DNA of 64,000 nucleotides from Parapristionchus giblindavisi (lineage: Eukaryota > Nematoda > Chromadorea > Rhabditida > Diplogasteridae): contig CALSFV010000233.1 of the NCBI GenBank assembly GCA_943737045.1, positions 868,001 through 932,000 of the forward strand, read 5' to 3'. The position numbers and the translations under genes were made by a program. Below are positions 1 to 10,927 of this stretch, piece by piece; the first letter of the stretch is position 1; each line of letters starts with the position of its first letter. The notes under the pieces are model-generated. The model had not been told where the DNA came from. It ran no database searches and saw only the letters and a program-made list of their open reading frames with translations.

Positions 1-240
1 GTAGTGTCATACTATCTCTCTCTGTCCCTCTCTCACTTTCTTTTAAACGATAGTGCAGTGTCAGTGCGGAGAGTTCATAAATATCTTGGAGCCTTTCAAC
101 TTTTGAAAACAACTTCTGAAAAAAAGTTTTAATTTGACACACGAAATTATTTTATTATAATCACTAAATATAAGTATGCTAAGGCAAAAAATAACATCGT
201 TTATTATTATTCTCTGATCTTTGACCTTTAATCTTTTCAG
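1..240. other. No gene seen; probable intron sequence
   Basis: AT-rich sequence with a CT-rich start. It ends in a strong nematode 3' splice site (ATCTTTTCAG at 231-240), so it may be the last intron of a gene that enters from the left edge. Nothing else is supported. Confidence 0.35.
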
Positions 241-277
241 AATGAATGAAGAAGATGATGAGAAGACTGACTACTAA
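241..277 (+). CDS. Possible last exon of a gene entering from the left
   Basis: Immediately after the acceptor ATCTTTTCAG there is a short open stretch reading MNEEDDEKTDY and then TAA. The acidic tail and the good splice site suggest a terminal exon, but no upstream exon lies in the window, so frame and gene identity are unknown. It could equally be chance. Confidence 0.3.
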
Positions 278-887
278 GAGAAAGAAGTTACTGACTGCTA
301 ACACGTGAAACTGACTGAGGATTTCACCGATTTCAATTAATAACTAACTATATATCTACTATCTCTATATAGTGAGTATATACTAACTCAGTTTAAAAAA
401 AAGAAAAAAAATATTTCAAAAAAAAAGAAAAACAAAAAAAGAAAGAAAATTGACTATACTGACTTAAAACTGATCAATATTGTACTGACTATTGTACGAT
501 CGATAAAATAATTATAATCTATTCCATTGAATATTGTTTGTGAGCAGGTTATTACAGAGCAACATGGATGCATATTGAGGAAGATTTCATTCCTCTTTAG
601 GCTATTCACAAATGGAGTAAAGATATATTGGATCTCTGCAATCTTTCAGTGTTCCTCTAATTTGTATTGAGTACATTTGCATTATTTGTAAGCTCATTAC
701 ATATGTATTTCTGTTCTTTCAATTTACAGAATGTTCATCTCGGGTATCGAAATCTGTTAGTTTGGGGGAATGTTTGGGTCATGAGTAGTGAAGAGTAATG
801 TCTAAACGCAATGGGATAGATTAGTGACAAAAAATTTATCTGTGGAAAAAATCTAAGATATAGAGATAGAATGTTGCAAAAGATATC
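278..887. other. Intergenic, no gene seen
   Basis: AT-rich, with A-rich runs near 400-440. No supported exon, RNA gene or element boundary was found. Confidence 0.5.
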
Positions 888-959
888 TGCGTTCGGGGGG
901 AATCGAACCCCCGTCGAATGCTTGGAAGGCATCCATGCTGACCATTACACCACGAACGC
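888..959 (-). tRNA. tRNA-Gly (TCC)
   Basis: Read on the minus strand this is a complete 72-nt cloverleaf including the discriminator A. The 7-bp acceptor stem is GCGTTCG/CGAACGC. The D arm carries the box A type TGGTGTAATGG, and the anticodon loop CTTCCAA gives anticodon TCC. The T arm GGGGGTTCGATTCCCCC is a perfect stem with a perfect box B. It is identical to the copy at 3176-3247, which lies on the opposite strand, and the short flank CCAACC before the gene is shared too. A functional gene is likely. Confidence 0.95.
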
Positions 960-1441
960 GGTTGGAAGTGTTAATACACATAGGTTACTTGTTTGATCCC
1001 TTGTCTCATTCTTCCAGAGCAGTCGCCTGTTCATTTTGGTCTAATCATCAAGAATCCCTGCCAATCTGGATTGGGTCATCGTGGCAGAGAGACCCAATCA
1101 GGACCAGCCAACTTCTTTTGACAACTCTAAACTGCCTGTGGATCTGGTCGGAAGAATTGTGGGAATTGGGAGATACGGTTATCTAGATCCATCTTCCTGT
1201 TATAGCCATGAGGGTAGTAAGAAGAGGAGCAAGTGAAGATTCGCTCGGAGTGACCAACTATTCCAATTTTTCCGTGATAAATTAGGTCCATTTTGCAGTA
1301 AAACAATGTAAATAATTTTTAGTAAGAGCTGGTCTTCATTATCCGAGGGGACAGAGGGAGCTTAACAAATGTGTTTTAAATAAATATGTATGAAATGACC
1401 ATCATTATCCAATAATCCACAAACTTTATCACAATGATTTA
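960..1441. other. Intergenic, no gene seen
   Basis: Contains an 83-codon open stretch on the plus strand (935-1186) that overlaps the tRNA and has no splice or start context, so it was not called. The rest is AT-rich and unremarkable. Confidence 0.4.
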
Positions 1442-1561
1442 TTAGTCTTTACATTTGACAAGGAGACACAGTGGTGCAACTGCAATTTTCTCCCACCAAG
1501 AAAGATAATCTCCTCTCGGTACACGATTATGATTGGACAAATCGAACTGAACATCGTATGA
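1442..1561 (-). CDS. Candidate terminal exon of an unidentified minus-strand gene
   Basis: On the minus strand a strong acceptor (TCTCTACTTTCAG) is followed by 39 codons and TAA TAA. The reading starts SYDVQFDLSNHN, contains a WWEK motif and ends LLVKCKD. Further upstream on the same strand, about 1766-1570, there is another open stretch rich in acidic residues (SDDDGHVHFAPRA region) that could hold the preceding exon, but I could not fix its donor. The product is not recognised. It could belong to the secreted-protein gene just upstream (1848-2343) or be separate. Confidence 0.35.
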   Translation of the reverse strand, partial: SYDVQFDLSNHNRVPRGDYLSWWEKIAVAPLCLLVKCKD

Positions 1562-1847
1562 CTGAAAGTAGAGAGAATGAGCTCAGTGTATCTATTGAGG
1601 CGTCACGACCCCCATCCATATGAGATCGTGACGTCTCAACCTCAACTGCCTCAACGGTAGCTCTAGGTGCAAAATGAACATGACCATCGTCATCAGAACA
1701 CAGATCCCCAAAATTTGATTTTTGACTGTGCCAGACCACCACCGGTTGTTCTAGATTCTCTCGCAAACGGCCTCATATATTTTATATCTATGGTTTCTTC
1801 TATTACAATTGCACAATCCAATTGATATGAATCAAATCACTTGTCTA

Positions 1848-2343
1848 TCAAATCAGGAGATCCTTGGCAATTTTTTTCTGATCTAAGGGGACAATCGAGG
1901 GATTCTATAGACGTCACAGAAATGAAAGATATGAATGGATTCATTGATTGAAATATCATGTATGAAAATGAGAATCACTTACATTTTCTTTGCATCTCTT
2001 GATATGTTGACGGTCATTATCATTTGCAACTCCGGCCATGACTCTTTTCTCCAATTTCAGCAACGCATCCTCGCACTTGACTACTTGACTGGATCTGAAA
2101 AAATAATACATATTACGACTCAAATATTAGTTTGCGCATGTAGAGGGAATTTCATTTGTGCCGAAAAGCCGTAGGAAGTAAATGGGTTTGAATGGTTTTA
2201 TTTATTCTGGTTTTTTTAAATGAGCTTATAAGCCTTGAAGGAACATGAACATCCTTTTCAGGATGGAGTTAAGAATACCTTTCCAATTTAACGCACGTAG
2301 ATAAACTCATAGTGACGATGAGGAGAATAAGAGCAAGTCTCAT
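1848..2343 (-). CDS. Small secreted protein, DUF19-like
   Basis: Three-exon minus-strand gene model: exon 1 2343-2279, exon 2 2094-1983, exon 3 1904-1848, about 77 aa. Exon 1 begins with a clear signal peptide (MRLALILLIVTMSLSTCVKLE). Exon 2 follows a TATTTTTTCAG acceptor in the correct phase and has a cysteine-bearing helical stretch (KCEDALLKLEKRVM ... IKRCKEN) that resembles the nematode DUF19 secreted family; this family call is an inference from cysteine and leucine spacing. The exon 2 donor is GTAAGT. The exon 3 acceptor (CTATAG) is weaker, so the last 18 residues are uncertain. The role is probably extracellular; the exact function is unknown. Confidence 0.5.
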
Positions 2344-3175
2344 CTTGAAAAGTGAACTGGCCACGAATGAGGGATCTCTATCATTTTTTTGGTTTTGAAT
2401 AATTTCACTCAATGAATATATTAGAATAATATTAACTGAATTAGCGTTGATTTTATTTGTTGATATGAATAAAGCATTCTATGAAGAATAGATTTGTTTG
2501 AACTAATTTGGGTAAATGATAGGAATGAGAACAATAACATTTGAATTAAGCATTTGGGTGAAAATCTGCGAGTAATTGTTCAGATCATATGTTTTTGTGA
2601 TACGCTGAAAGAAAGCAAATAGGTGATAAGGTATAGTGATAATGAAAACGACTGATAATCAATCATTTGTTCAAAAGTAGCGAAAAGAAAAGAAAATCAG
2701 AGAAAACTCTCCTCATTTTGCACACTCTCTCGCCACTTTTTAAACTTTTAAACAGAAAATGATATAAACGAAACAATGAGCAAGAGATCTCACATTGTGA
2801 GATTACTTGCTGTTGTTCGAATTATAGGAAATATGTGTCACCTTTAAATAGACTATCGATCTTATTGTTAGATTCCTTAAAAAATTGAAATCCCATGTTA
2901 TCTTTTGACCTACGAATTTGATCTACCGATCGGACACGCTATTGATTGGAAGACGTGATAAATGAATGTGCTACTTGAAGTGTCTTCACAGGCGACTAGG
3001 TCGACCATATACTTTTGATTGATTGAGCAATGACCTGAAATTTTACTTCAATAAACTTCGTTTATCTAGAAAAATATAACATCTTATTCATATCGCCAAA
3101 TCGAAGTGGAATAAGAGAAAATTAATACAGAGATACGAACGAACAAAAGCAATTCCTTATCCATATCAACCAACC
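2344..3175. repeat. Intergenic; dispersed repeat at about 2938-3085
   Basis: About 140 bp here (ATTGATTGGAAGACGTGATA ... CTTCAATAAACTTCGTTTAT) is a diverged direct copy of 9172-9330. Both copies carry GTGAAGTGT/GACTAGGTCGACCA blocks. The rest of the gap shows no gene. Confidence 0.55.
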
Positions 3176-3247
3176 GCGTTCGTGGTGTAATGGTCAGCAT
3201 GGATGCCTTCCAAGCATTCGACGGGGGTTCGATTCCCCCCGAACGCA
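3176..3247 (+). tRNA. tRNA-Gly (TCC)
   Basis: Second complete tRNA-Gly(TCC), identical in sequence to 888-959 but on the plus strand. Acceptor GCGTTCG pairs with CGAACGC, anticodon loop CTTCCAA, box B GGTTCGATTCC. The pair are inverted copies about 2.2 kb apart. Confidence 0.95.
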
Positions 3248-4293
3248 GAAATGTTTTGCAATTTTTTCACTTAAAATTACAACATTTAGAATGTGAACAC
3301 TTTAACGTTTTTTTTCAGTATTATTTTTTCACCATTATTGTAAAGATCGCTTAAACATTAAAGTTACATCCCAAGCTAATATGAAACTCTCCGCTCTATC
3401 AATGCTCTCTCGCTTTCGTTTCTTCAAGAGAGTATTGCCAATGTGGAGTGTAAATTATCTTGGGGTGTGAGCTTAAAAGATCAAGCATTTACAGTCCTAT
3501 ACAAATGCTAATGACTGATATTCATCAGTGATAACAAGAACCTAATGGATAACAAAGTTGAACTATCCGTAATACTGCATAAACAACATGTGTTTTGGAA
3601 TGCAAATGAACGAAAAAATGAACTATAAAAAGATTTGCTCATAAATATTTAAAAAGATCTGGAGGAATAAAGATTGTATTGTTTATGTGTATTAACACTT
3701 GTTTTATGATATAGTACGCTCTCAGAAATTTTGATATTTTTGTATGACAAAAACAGACCAACTTGTGATATGAATCAAGAGAACTTTAAGAGACGGCTAG
3801 AAAATTGGCTTGAAACTCTGATCATACCTGCCTGACAAAATTTTTTCTTTTATGAAACTGCAACATGTGCAAACTGAGAATACTGACGATGCGAATAATC
3901 CCGTAGCTAAATATATCTAATCGATAGTTATTAACACATCATAAAAATGTATTCAACTCAGTCATAATCTGATATATCCCATATAGAAGTAATGATGGAT
4001 TATTTCAGTAGAATAATCTAGTGATAATATATCGAAGCCCCGCCCATTTTTGTAGTTGTTGTGCCGTGCATTTGAAAGAAATAAACATAGCCATCTGAAA
4101 TGATTCCCCAAGTAATGGTTGTGTGGAATGTGAACACATTCTGGTTTTACAACTGCAGGTTTACACTTTTTTTTCAAGTTGTGTTACATTTTTGTGTTAT
4201 TCCAGTGCACTCACCAAAGAATTGATCCTCGTGATTAGATAAAAATTAAATAATAATATATTAATATTGCAGTCTAGCCCACGAACCAGGAAA
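3248..4293. other. Intergenic, no gene seen
   Basis: AT-rich. No supported exon. It includes the likely promoter side of the serpentine receptor gene, and a splice-acceptor-like ATTGCAG at 4266-4272 just before the chosen ATG, so an upstream non-coding or signal exon is possible. Confidence 0.4.
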
Positions 4294-5539
4294 ATGGTGG
4301 ACCGAACATTATGGCCAATCATCATATGCATTAGCGATATGGTCCATTATCTTCGGATCGACGGCCTTGGTATTCTTGAAACGATTGTTTGGATTACTGT
4401 AATTTGTGTTTATTTCAGATTCTCTACGTACCTTGTCTTATAGCGTTGTTTGCTGAACGTAATTACGCTTGTTATAAGGTAGTTTTCCTGTCGTTTCATT
4501 GATGCGAGCTACTTGTTTTTTTTCTTGTCAGATTATGATATGGCTTAGTCTTGTGGATATCGTCGCTCTCTACGTTAATTCTGTTTCATTTGGTGCTTTA
4601 TTAATAGAAGGAGCTGTGTATTGCTCGCATCCCACTTATATTTGGATCACGGGATGTCTTGGATTGGGTATGACGACGAAGAAAAGATTCAAGATCAAAG
4701 ATCAAAGATCAATTACTGTCGTTTAAGGAGCTTGGTGTGGAGACAGCATAGGATGTCTGATGTTGGTTATGAATCGAATTGCAGAACAGCTCAATTACGG
4801 CACCTATATAAATGTGAATTTAGCAATTTTGAAAAAAAATTAAATAAAAATTCAGAAGTTAACGAAATACATTCTTGTGCTAATGACAGCCTATATGTTA
4901 TTCTTCATGATTTTCACTCCACCGGTACCTCAAATTTGTAATATATTTATATATAAATTGTATTTCAAAGGTGCTAATGAACGCTCCTTCTAAAGCTATG
5001 TTTTTCGATCCATTCATCCCAGATATTGATGAATTGGTATGAGTATTATATATCATTAAAAATTAACATTTACAAAATATTATTTGAGTATGTCAGTTAT
5101 TTGCACACAATCAATAACATTCTCGTTGTTCTAACGTCAACTTCATTCTATTTCGCCCTATGTGTCGTTCTTACGATTAGAAATGTAAGTTTTTAAGTTA
5201 AAATCAATCAATATTTTCGTGAAAAATCGAATTTTCCAGGCATCTTTGTCTTCAATGCAAAGTTCTTCATATAGTTGGTCTAGAATGTTTCGTAATCAAG
5301 CGGTATTACATTTTAACTTTCAGAATTGTTATTATTTTCGTATTTCAGATTTTCATTCAAGCCACAATGATTTGCCTTTTTAATGTTGTCGCTTCTTTGA
5401 TGTCAGTCGAGAAAATATCCTAACTTTAGATGTTATACCATGATAAAAGTTATTTTTTTCAGATACGTTTACATGAACTTTTTCCAAGCTCCAATCGCTT
5501 TTACTGAGATTGGACAAATCTGCTGGCAATTAAGCCATG
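4294..5539 (+). CDS. Serpentine receptor class T (Srt)-like 7TM chemoreceptor
   Basis: Ten exons join in phase: 4294-4398, 4419-4478, 4532-4667, 4728-4813, 4856-4924, 4971-5036, 5089-5184, 5240-5302, 5349-5401, 5463-5539. Landmark segments match the Srt family: ILYVPCLIALF (TM1), ACYKIMIWLSLVDIVAL (TM2), GAVYCSHPT with following ITGCLGLG, LMLVMNRI, FFDPFIPDID, YLHTINNILVV and the TM7 run YVYMNFFQAP...GQICWQLSHG. Such receptors sit in sensory cilia and are presumed odorant receptors coupled to G proteins; this is family knowledge. Introns are tiny (20-80 bp). The donor after exon 9 (GTCAGT) is unusual. A candidate last exon at 5778-5839 follows a GTTACAG acceptor but hits TAG at 5795-5797; one base shift would give a plausible LGFSFNHI tail, so the allele may be frameshifted. 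Confidence 0.75.
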
Positions 5540-6028
5540 GTAAGGGGATTTTGAATGAATTTAGTGAGTTCTCAAAGAGATCAAATGATTTTCATTTCAA
5601 TTTCCTTAATTGGGAGCAAGATTTCTGTGGCGATTAAATGCCACTAATAGATCATGATGGTTGTTTCTTTTGTAAATATCAATATACATTTTGCAAATGA
5701 ATGTAGAATGAGCAAAAGTAACTTTGGCGCGATGTATGACCAAACTAAATTCCACGGTTTTGTTATCACGGTTACAGGGGATGCTCATATTTACTAGGAT
5801 TTAGCTTTAATCACATTCCGGGGACTTTCGGATGACTTTTCAGTATGTCTAACAATTAAACAAGCAAGAAATATTTTTTAAACGATACTATTCATTGTGT
5901 GGAAAAAAAACTGATGAAAACCTGAGAATTGCGCAAATAATGAATGCATTCGAAAAAAGTTGGTTCCAAGGGTATGTTAAAGAGCGAAAAAGTGTATCAA
6001 TCGATAAAAATTGAAAAAACGGGGAGTA
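5540..6028. other. Downstream of receptor gene; possible damaged last exon
   Basis: Contains the candidate terminal Srt exon near 5778-5839 described with the receptor. Otherwise AT-rich and without features up to the minisatellite. Confidence 0.35.
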
Positions 6029-6400
6029 CCAAAATGTCCCGGTTCCAAAATGTCCCGGCTCCAAAACGGCCGAGTTCCAAAACGGCAGAGTTCCAAAATG
6101 TCCCGGTTCCAAAACGGCAGAGTTCCAAAATGTCCCGGTTCCAAAACGGCCGAGTTCCAAAATGTCCCGGTTCCAAAACGGCCGAGTTCCAAGATGTCCC
6201 GGTTCCAAAACGGCCGAGTTCCAAAATGTCCCGGTTCCAAAACGGCCGAGTTCCAAAATGTCCCGGTTCTAAAATGGGGTAGTTCCAAAATGTCTGGTTC
6301 CATAACGGCATGGTTCCTATTCGGCATAGTTCCAAAATGTCTTGTTCCTATTCGTCCAGTTCCAAAATGTCCTCGTTCCACAACGGCAGTTCCAAAATGT
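6029..6400. repeat. 16/32-bp minisatellite
   Basis: Tandem array built from two alternating 16-mers, AAAATGTCCCGGTTCC and AAAACGGCCGAGTTCC, degenerating toward 6400 into variants with CTATTCGGCATAG. The unit length keeps long spurious frames open on both strands (repeating NVPVPKR / LEPGHFGT-like peptides), which should not be read as proteins. Confidence 0.9.
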
Positions 6401-7388
6401 CATACTGCCATTCCAGTCTTTCTGCGTTTACTTTGGTAGACAACGGATTATTCCTTACGTTTGGGTTGATATTGGTAGATATGTAAGATTGTGTGGGAGC
6501 CTCGACTATAATATGATTAACGTATCTATCTAGTTTAGCCTTTTCTAAAGGGGAATAGTGTAAGCTGTTAGCATTTCTAGACGTAAAGTTGTCATAAATC
6601 CATCGCAAAATGTCAATAACTTCTATGAATTCTGGGAGAAACACGATTTATTATCTAGTTATTTTGAAATTTAAAAAAAAACGAATAAACTACTCTCAAT
6701 GTGTTCAAAAATGTATACGAATAAAGCAACATTAAAAACCCAGTGAGGGCGTATAAATGAACTATTTTTATTATTATAATGGCATGAAAAGTATTTCATT
6801 CAGGTTCTCCTCCATTCATTTATCTCACTCTAAATCGAACAATAAGGGGACATGTACGAAATATGATATGGAAACCACTGAGTAGAGCGTCGGTTCGAAC
6901 TGTACAAATTACTGTTTAATTATGTGAATTAATAATATGAATATTTAAGTTTGATTTTTATTTGTTATTTTGCATATTTCATACGTGATCTTTCACTATA
7001 TCAACTGCCGATTCTGATAAAGTAACGATTATGACGTCGTCGTTTTTTCTAATGAATTATTATGATATGATTCATAATACAGGAAGAATGAATCATTGGT
7101 ATCAACTTTCAATAATATGAAACATCCGTTACGGATTATACCTCAATTCTGTTAATGTGTACCCATCTGCCATTGACTTCTCGTGTAATTCAATCATCCT
7201 ACGTATTTATGATTTATGTATTCTAGGAATGTTAGTATGTAAATGGTAATGTACGGGCCAAACTACTATGGGCTTCTACATTTTGGTGAACATTTTCTAT
7301 ACAAATAGAGGAAGCATGTGCATACACAATGTCAAATTGAAACTCAACGCTTTGCAACTGGTAAATTAGAAACATAATAATGAAACTG
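6401..7388. other. Intergenic, no gene seen
   Basis: AT-rich, with no clear repeats, RNA genes or splice-supported exons. Confidence 0.45.
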
Positions 7389-8098
7389 TCGATTTGCACC
7401 TAGCACTAATGCAAACATAATTTTGTAAATGTATGCATTGGAAGTGAGAAAGGGGAATCATTAACATAGAACGAGAATAATGGACTCTTGATTATAGCAC
7501 TGCTTATGTAAAACTGACTATAGTGAACTAAAAATTTGGACACGACGATTTGGAACCAAGAATTTGGAGCCAAAAATTTGTAACTAAGAATTTGTAACAA
7601 GATTTATTGGAACCCTAGATTTAAAACCAGTGTTTTGGGAAACAAAATTGCACTCAATGAACTTGAAAAAAGGATCCTAAAAATACATTTTATTTCGAGC
7701 AAACTTAACACTATAACAATTAATTAAAATGGTACAAAAGGTACATGTAAACAGCAATAAATCACTTTTTGAATCTACCAATTCTAGAAGATGCGCTCTT
7801 TTCGCGCTCTTTGCGCGATATTGAATAACCCTATTTTGTTTCCCAAAACGCTGGTTTTAAATCTAGGGTTACAATAAATCTTGTTCCAAATTCTTAGTTC
7901 CAAAGTTGTGGCTCCAAATTCTTGGTTCCAAATCGTCGTGTCCAAATTTTTAGTTCACTATAGTCAGTTTTACATAAGCATAAAAAAAAATATAATCAAG
8001 AGTCCATTATTCTCGTTCTATGTTAATGATTCCCCTTTCTCACTTCCCATGCATACATTTACAACATTACGTTTGCACAACCGCTAGGTACAAATCGA
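7389..8098. mobile_element. Foldback (inverted-repeat) element
   Basis: Left arm 7389-7620 and right arm about 7855-8098 are reverse complements. The ends read TCGATTTGCACCTAG and CTAGGTACAAATCGA. Inside the arms are short degenerate repeats of the type GGAACCAAGAATTTGGA. The spacer is about 230 bp with no coding potential. It looks like a non-autonomous DNA element. Confidence 0.8.
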
Positions 8099-8689
8099 GA
8101 GCTCAAAATAAAATGTTCCAATTTTGTGGATCTAAAATTTAAGTGACATTGTGTATGCCCACCGTGGTCCTGAGTGATAAACTTACCGTTGTACCAGTGC
8201 AGAGCAGTTACATATACCTGCATTGCTCTGCAACACTGCAACCGCAGATATGTAAAGAAGACATGGAGCTATAGTAAAAGTATCGATTTTCCAAATATCT
8301 TTTTTCCCTCATAATTCTACAGTTTTTATTATTCTTCGTAAGCCGTTACACCTCGAGAAAATATTACGAAAAGTTACTATTAAAAAGTAATCGATCTAGG
8401 AATGCTACAAGTGATATGACGCTCGCAATGTTTCAACGATTACCGTGAATATTTATTGAAGAAACTGTGAAGACAAAAAGATTATTATATTTACCGCACA
8501 TTATTTATTTTATGAAAATAGAGCTTATTAATTACCAGATTCAAGAATGAATCAAGCTTGATATCGTGGAGAGAGGAGCGCTCTTTGAAAATTAAAACTA
8601 TAGGCAATAGGATTCGAAGCCGCGACAATGTGCTTATGACATGTGACAATGACAATGTATTAGTAGTCAGCTATTCTATTGTTCTACTC
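8099..8689. other. Intergenic, no gene seen
   Basis: No exon or RNA gene supported; only AT-rich sequence between two inverted-repeat elements. Confidence 0.45.
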
Positions 8690-9137
8690 ACAAGGGGATG
8701 GTTGCAACTGGACCTGGCCATATGAGATGGAAATAATATGACTAGGATCAGTTTTCGATGCTGATTACGAATCCGCATTCAGAAAATGCCTAATCGACCT
8801 CTGTTCCAAGAAAATCGGTATTGCAATTTGGCTTGTTAATTCGAAAAGTCGTGTAGTTTGAAACTAGTAGTTTCCTTCACAAACTATCTGGATTGCATCG
8901 GAAAGATCCGGAAATGTAGGGTAAATCATTGCGAGAATTTATAGATGAGTTCACCAGCCCATCCGGACGGTTTGCGCAGGAAACCACACGAATTTTCGAA
9001 TTAAAATATCGATTTCCTCGAAAATCAGGTCGATTAGGCACTTTCTGAAAACGGATTCGTAATCAGCATCGAAAACTGATCCTAGTCATGCTATTGCCAT
9101 CTCATATGGCCAGGACCAGTTGCGACCATTCCCTTGT
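8690..9137. mobile_element. MITE with long terminal inverted repeats
   Basis: Ends ACAAGGGGATGGTTGCAACTGG and CCAGTTGCGACCATTCCCTTGT are inverted repeats. The arms continue inward (GGCCATATGAGATGG..., CGATGCTGATTACGAATCCG, GTCGATTAGGCA) for about 130 bp each. No transposase is present, so it is non-autonomous. Confidence 0.8.
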
Positions 9138-9171
9138 TAATAATGTCTGATCTACTGAATCGAAGGTCGCG

Positions 9172-9330
9172 CTATTGATTAGAACCCGTGATACACGAAT
9201 GTGTCACGTGAAGTGTATTCACTGTCGACTAGGTCGACCAAAGCCTTTGATTGATTTCGTAACAACATATAATAAATATTATACTTCAATAAACTTCATT
9301 TATCTGGCAAAATATAACATTATTTGCAGG
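9172..9330 (+). repeat. Dispersed repeat, second copy
   Basis: Diverged direct copy of 2938-3085, sharing GTGAAGTGT, GACTAGGTCGACCA and ACTTCAATAAACTTC blocks. Nature unknown; the AATAAA could be a polyadenylation signal carried by a retroposed or transposed unit. Confidence 0.5.
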
Positions 9331-9514
9331 TTTTTAGAAGCTGAATGTTTTCGAATGCAATTTCGTTAAAGTTGTTGATATTTCCTAACTATTTATTTTA
9401 TTTTTTCAAAAGATACTTCTCGCAATCCCCGGAGAATTTTTGGGAAATTTCGGAATTGGACATTTAACCCTGGATAATTTATCGAAACCATGTTAAATTC
9501 TATTTACTTTAGGT

Positions 9515-9890
9515 CCTGGCGACGCTCTTTCACTTTGTTTGTCTATGAGAAATTCAACTACTGACATTTCGTTGCACAAAATATTTCTCTTTATGACTTT
9601 ATGTCAAGACCTTTTGAACTTTAAACTTTGTATTTATAAATATAATTTTAAAATACAATCTCTCAAAAAAAACTGTGGCATGCTAAAGGTAAAAATAGAC
9701 AACAGGGGACAAATTCTTAATGCGGCGTTACTTCAGTATTTGAGAGATTATCTACTCCATGCAAGACGACTTCCATTTGATACTTACGTAATAATCAAAT
9801 GACCCACAAGTAAAATAAAAAGTCTGTCCAATAGGCCTGTTAAACTAGGTGGAAGTACCACTCGTGACGTTCCAAAGACTTCTAGGAGGA
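9515..9890 (-). repeat. Transposon-like repeat, inverted relative to 28095-28510
   Basis: Segments such as TTTGTCTATGAGAAATTCAACTAC, TGACCCACAA and GTCCAATAGGCCTGTT occur in reverse complement at 28.1-28.5 kb. The two copies, 18.6 kb apart, have diverged with many indels. An 87-codon open frame within (9539-9802) is probably chance. Confidence 0.6.
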
Positions 9891-10927
9891 GATTCAATTG
9901 TTGTCCAAAAAAATTTGTTAAATCACTAAAAAATTTTTTTTAATTCAACAGACTTTTGAAGAAATACACTGTTTTGTTCAAAAGGATAAAATACATTATT
10001 TTTATCAGAACAGTGATAAAAATAGTCAACAACGCAATAACCATCTGAAACGCGAAAGTTATGATGAAATAATTTGAGTTATTATGCTGTGAACGCTGTA
10101 TTCTGGTATGCGGTATGATTTTTCGTATACCAGTTTCGCAGTCTGATTAATAACATGGTCCAAACTGTAAATTCGTCATAGGGACGAATTATAATTATGG
10201 AAGTATGGAGTAATTTAAAGATGGAGACCCTAGAATGATATCACACGAACCGAAAGATATATTTGATATTTTTTGATATTATGTTTGAATCTTGTTATGG
10301 GTATTGAAACTACAACTTTTAAGGTATGTGGAGAGTGCCTATCCGATTTGCATACTTGACTCTCTCAATTTCACATTGTCCATCACGCTATTTTCCATAC
10401 AATATTCCCCGTGTTAATCATAGGCCGTATTATTCGCCTAATTAATCATCGCGATGCTTAATTTTCACTGTGTTAAAAATTATTTCTTGCACTTGACTTG
10501 TAAGGTACACATTCCCGCTGCAAATTTTATCTACTCTCAAGGACAAGAAATACAAACGAAATGGCTTGGAGCGACTCATATAACAAAACGAAACAAATAA
10601 ACAACACTAGACATATAACTAAACATATAACAAAACGAAACAACGAAAAAGCACCGACATAGACATAAAGAAAACACGTAAGATTGAACTACGATATACA
10701 AATATATACCCAAAGATAAAAAATGTGATATTATAAAAAAACATGTGAATTATACTACAACAGGGTTTGAGAATCAAGGAATACGGTATATACAATATGC
10801 TACGTACTACATACTATTTACATAATATATCTTGCTCGATCTTCAAGTGTTCCTCAATCTAATACTGTTCACTCATCATTTTCAATCGATCTTATATTAA
10901 TCCCATTAGAATTTGGGGGTATTTGTT
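9891..10927. other. Intergenic; MITE fragment at about 10216-10400
   Basis: At 10216 the motif AAGATGGAGACCCTAGAATG begins a half copy of the MITE family seen complete at 14541-14825 and 58777-59068; the other terminus is missing. The rest is AT-rich and probably includes the 3' UTR of the receptor gene that ends at 10928. Confidence 0.5.

Noticed and set aside
4272..4402. Alternative frame in the first receptor exon reading SLAHEPGKWWTEHYG ... and ending in TAA
   Set aside because: It looks like a membrane protein end, but the other frame continues through nine further exons into a complete Srt pattern; overlap of two real reading frames is less likely than chance openness.
5888..6439. Several overlapping 98-142-aa open frames on both strands
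   Set aside because: They are the same 16/32-bp minisatellite read in different frames; the periodic peptides have no start or splice support.
9539..9802. 87-aa plus-strand frame
   Set aside because: Falls within a dispersed repeat whose other copy at 28.1-28.5 kb does not keep the frame.
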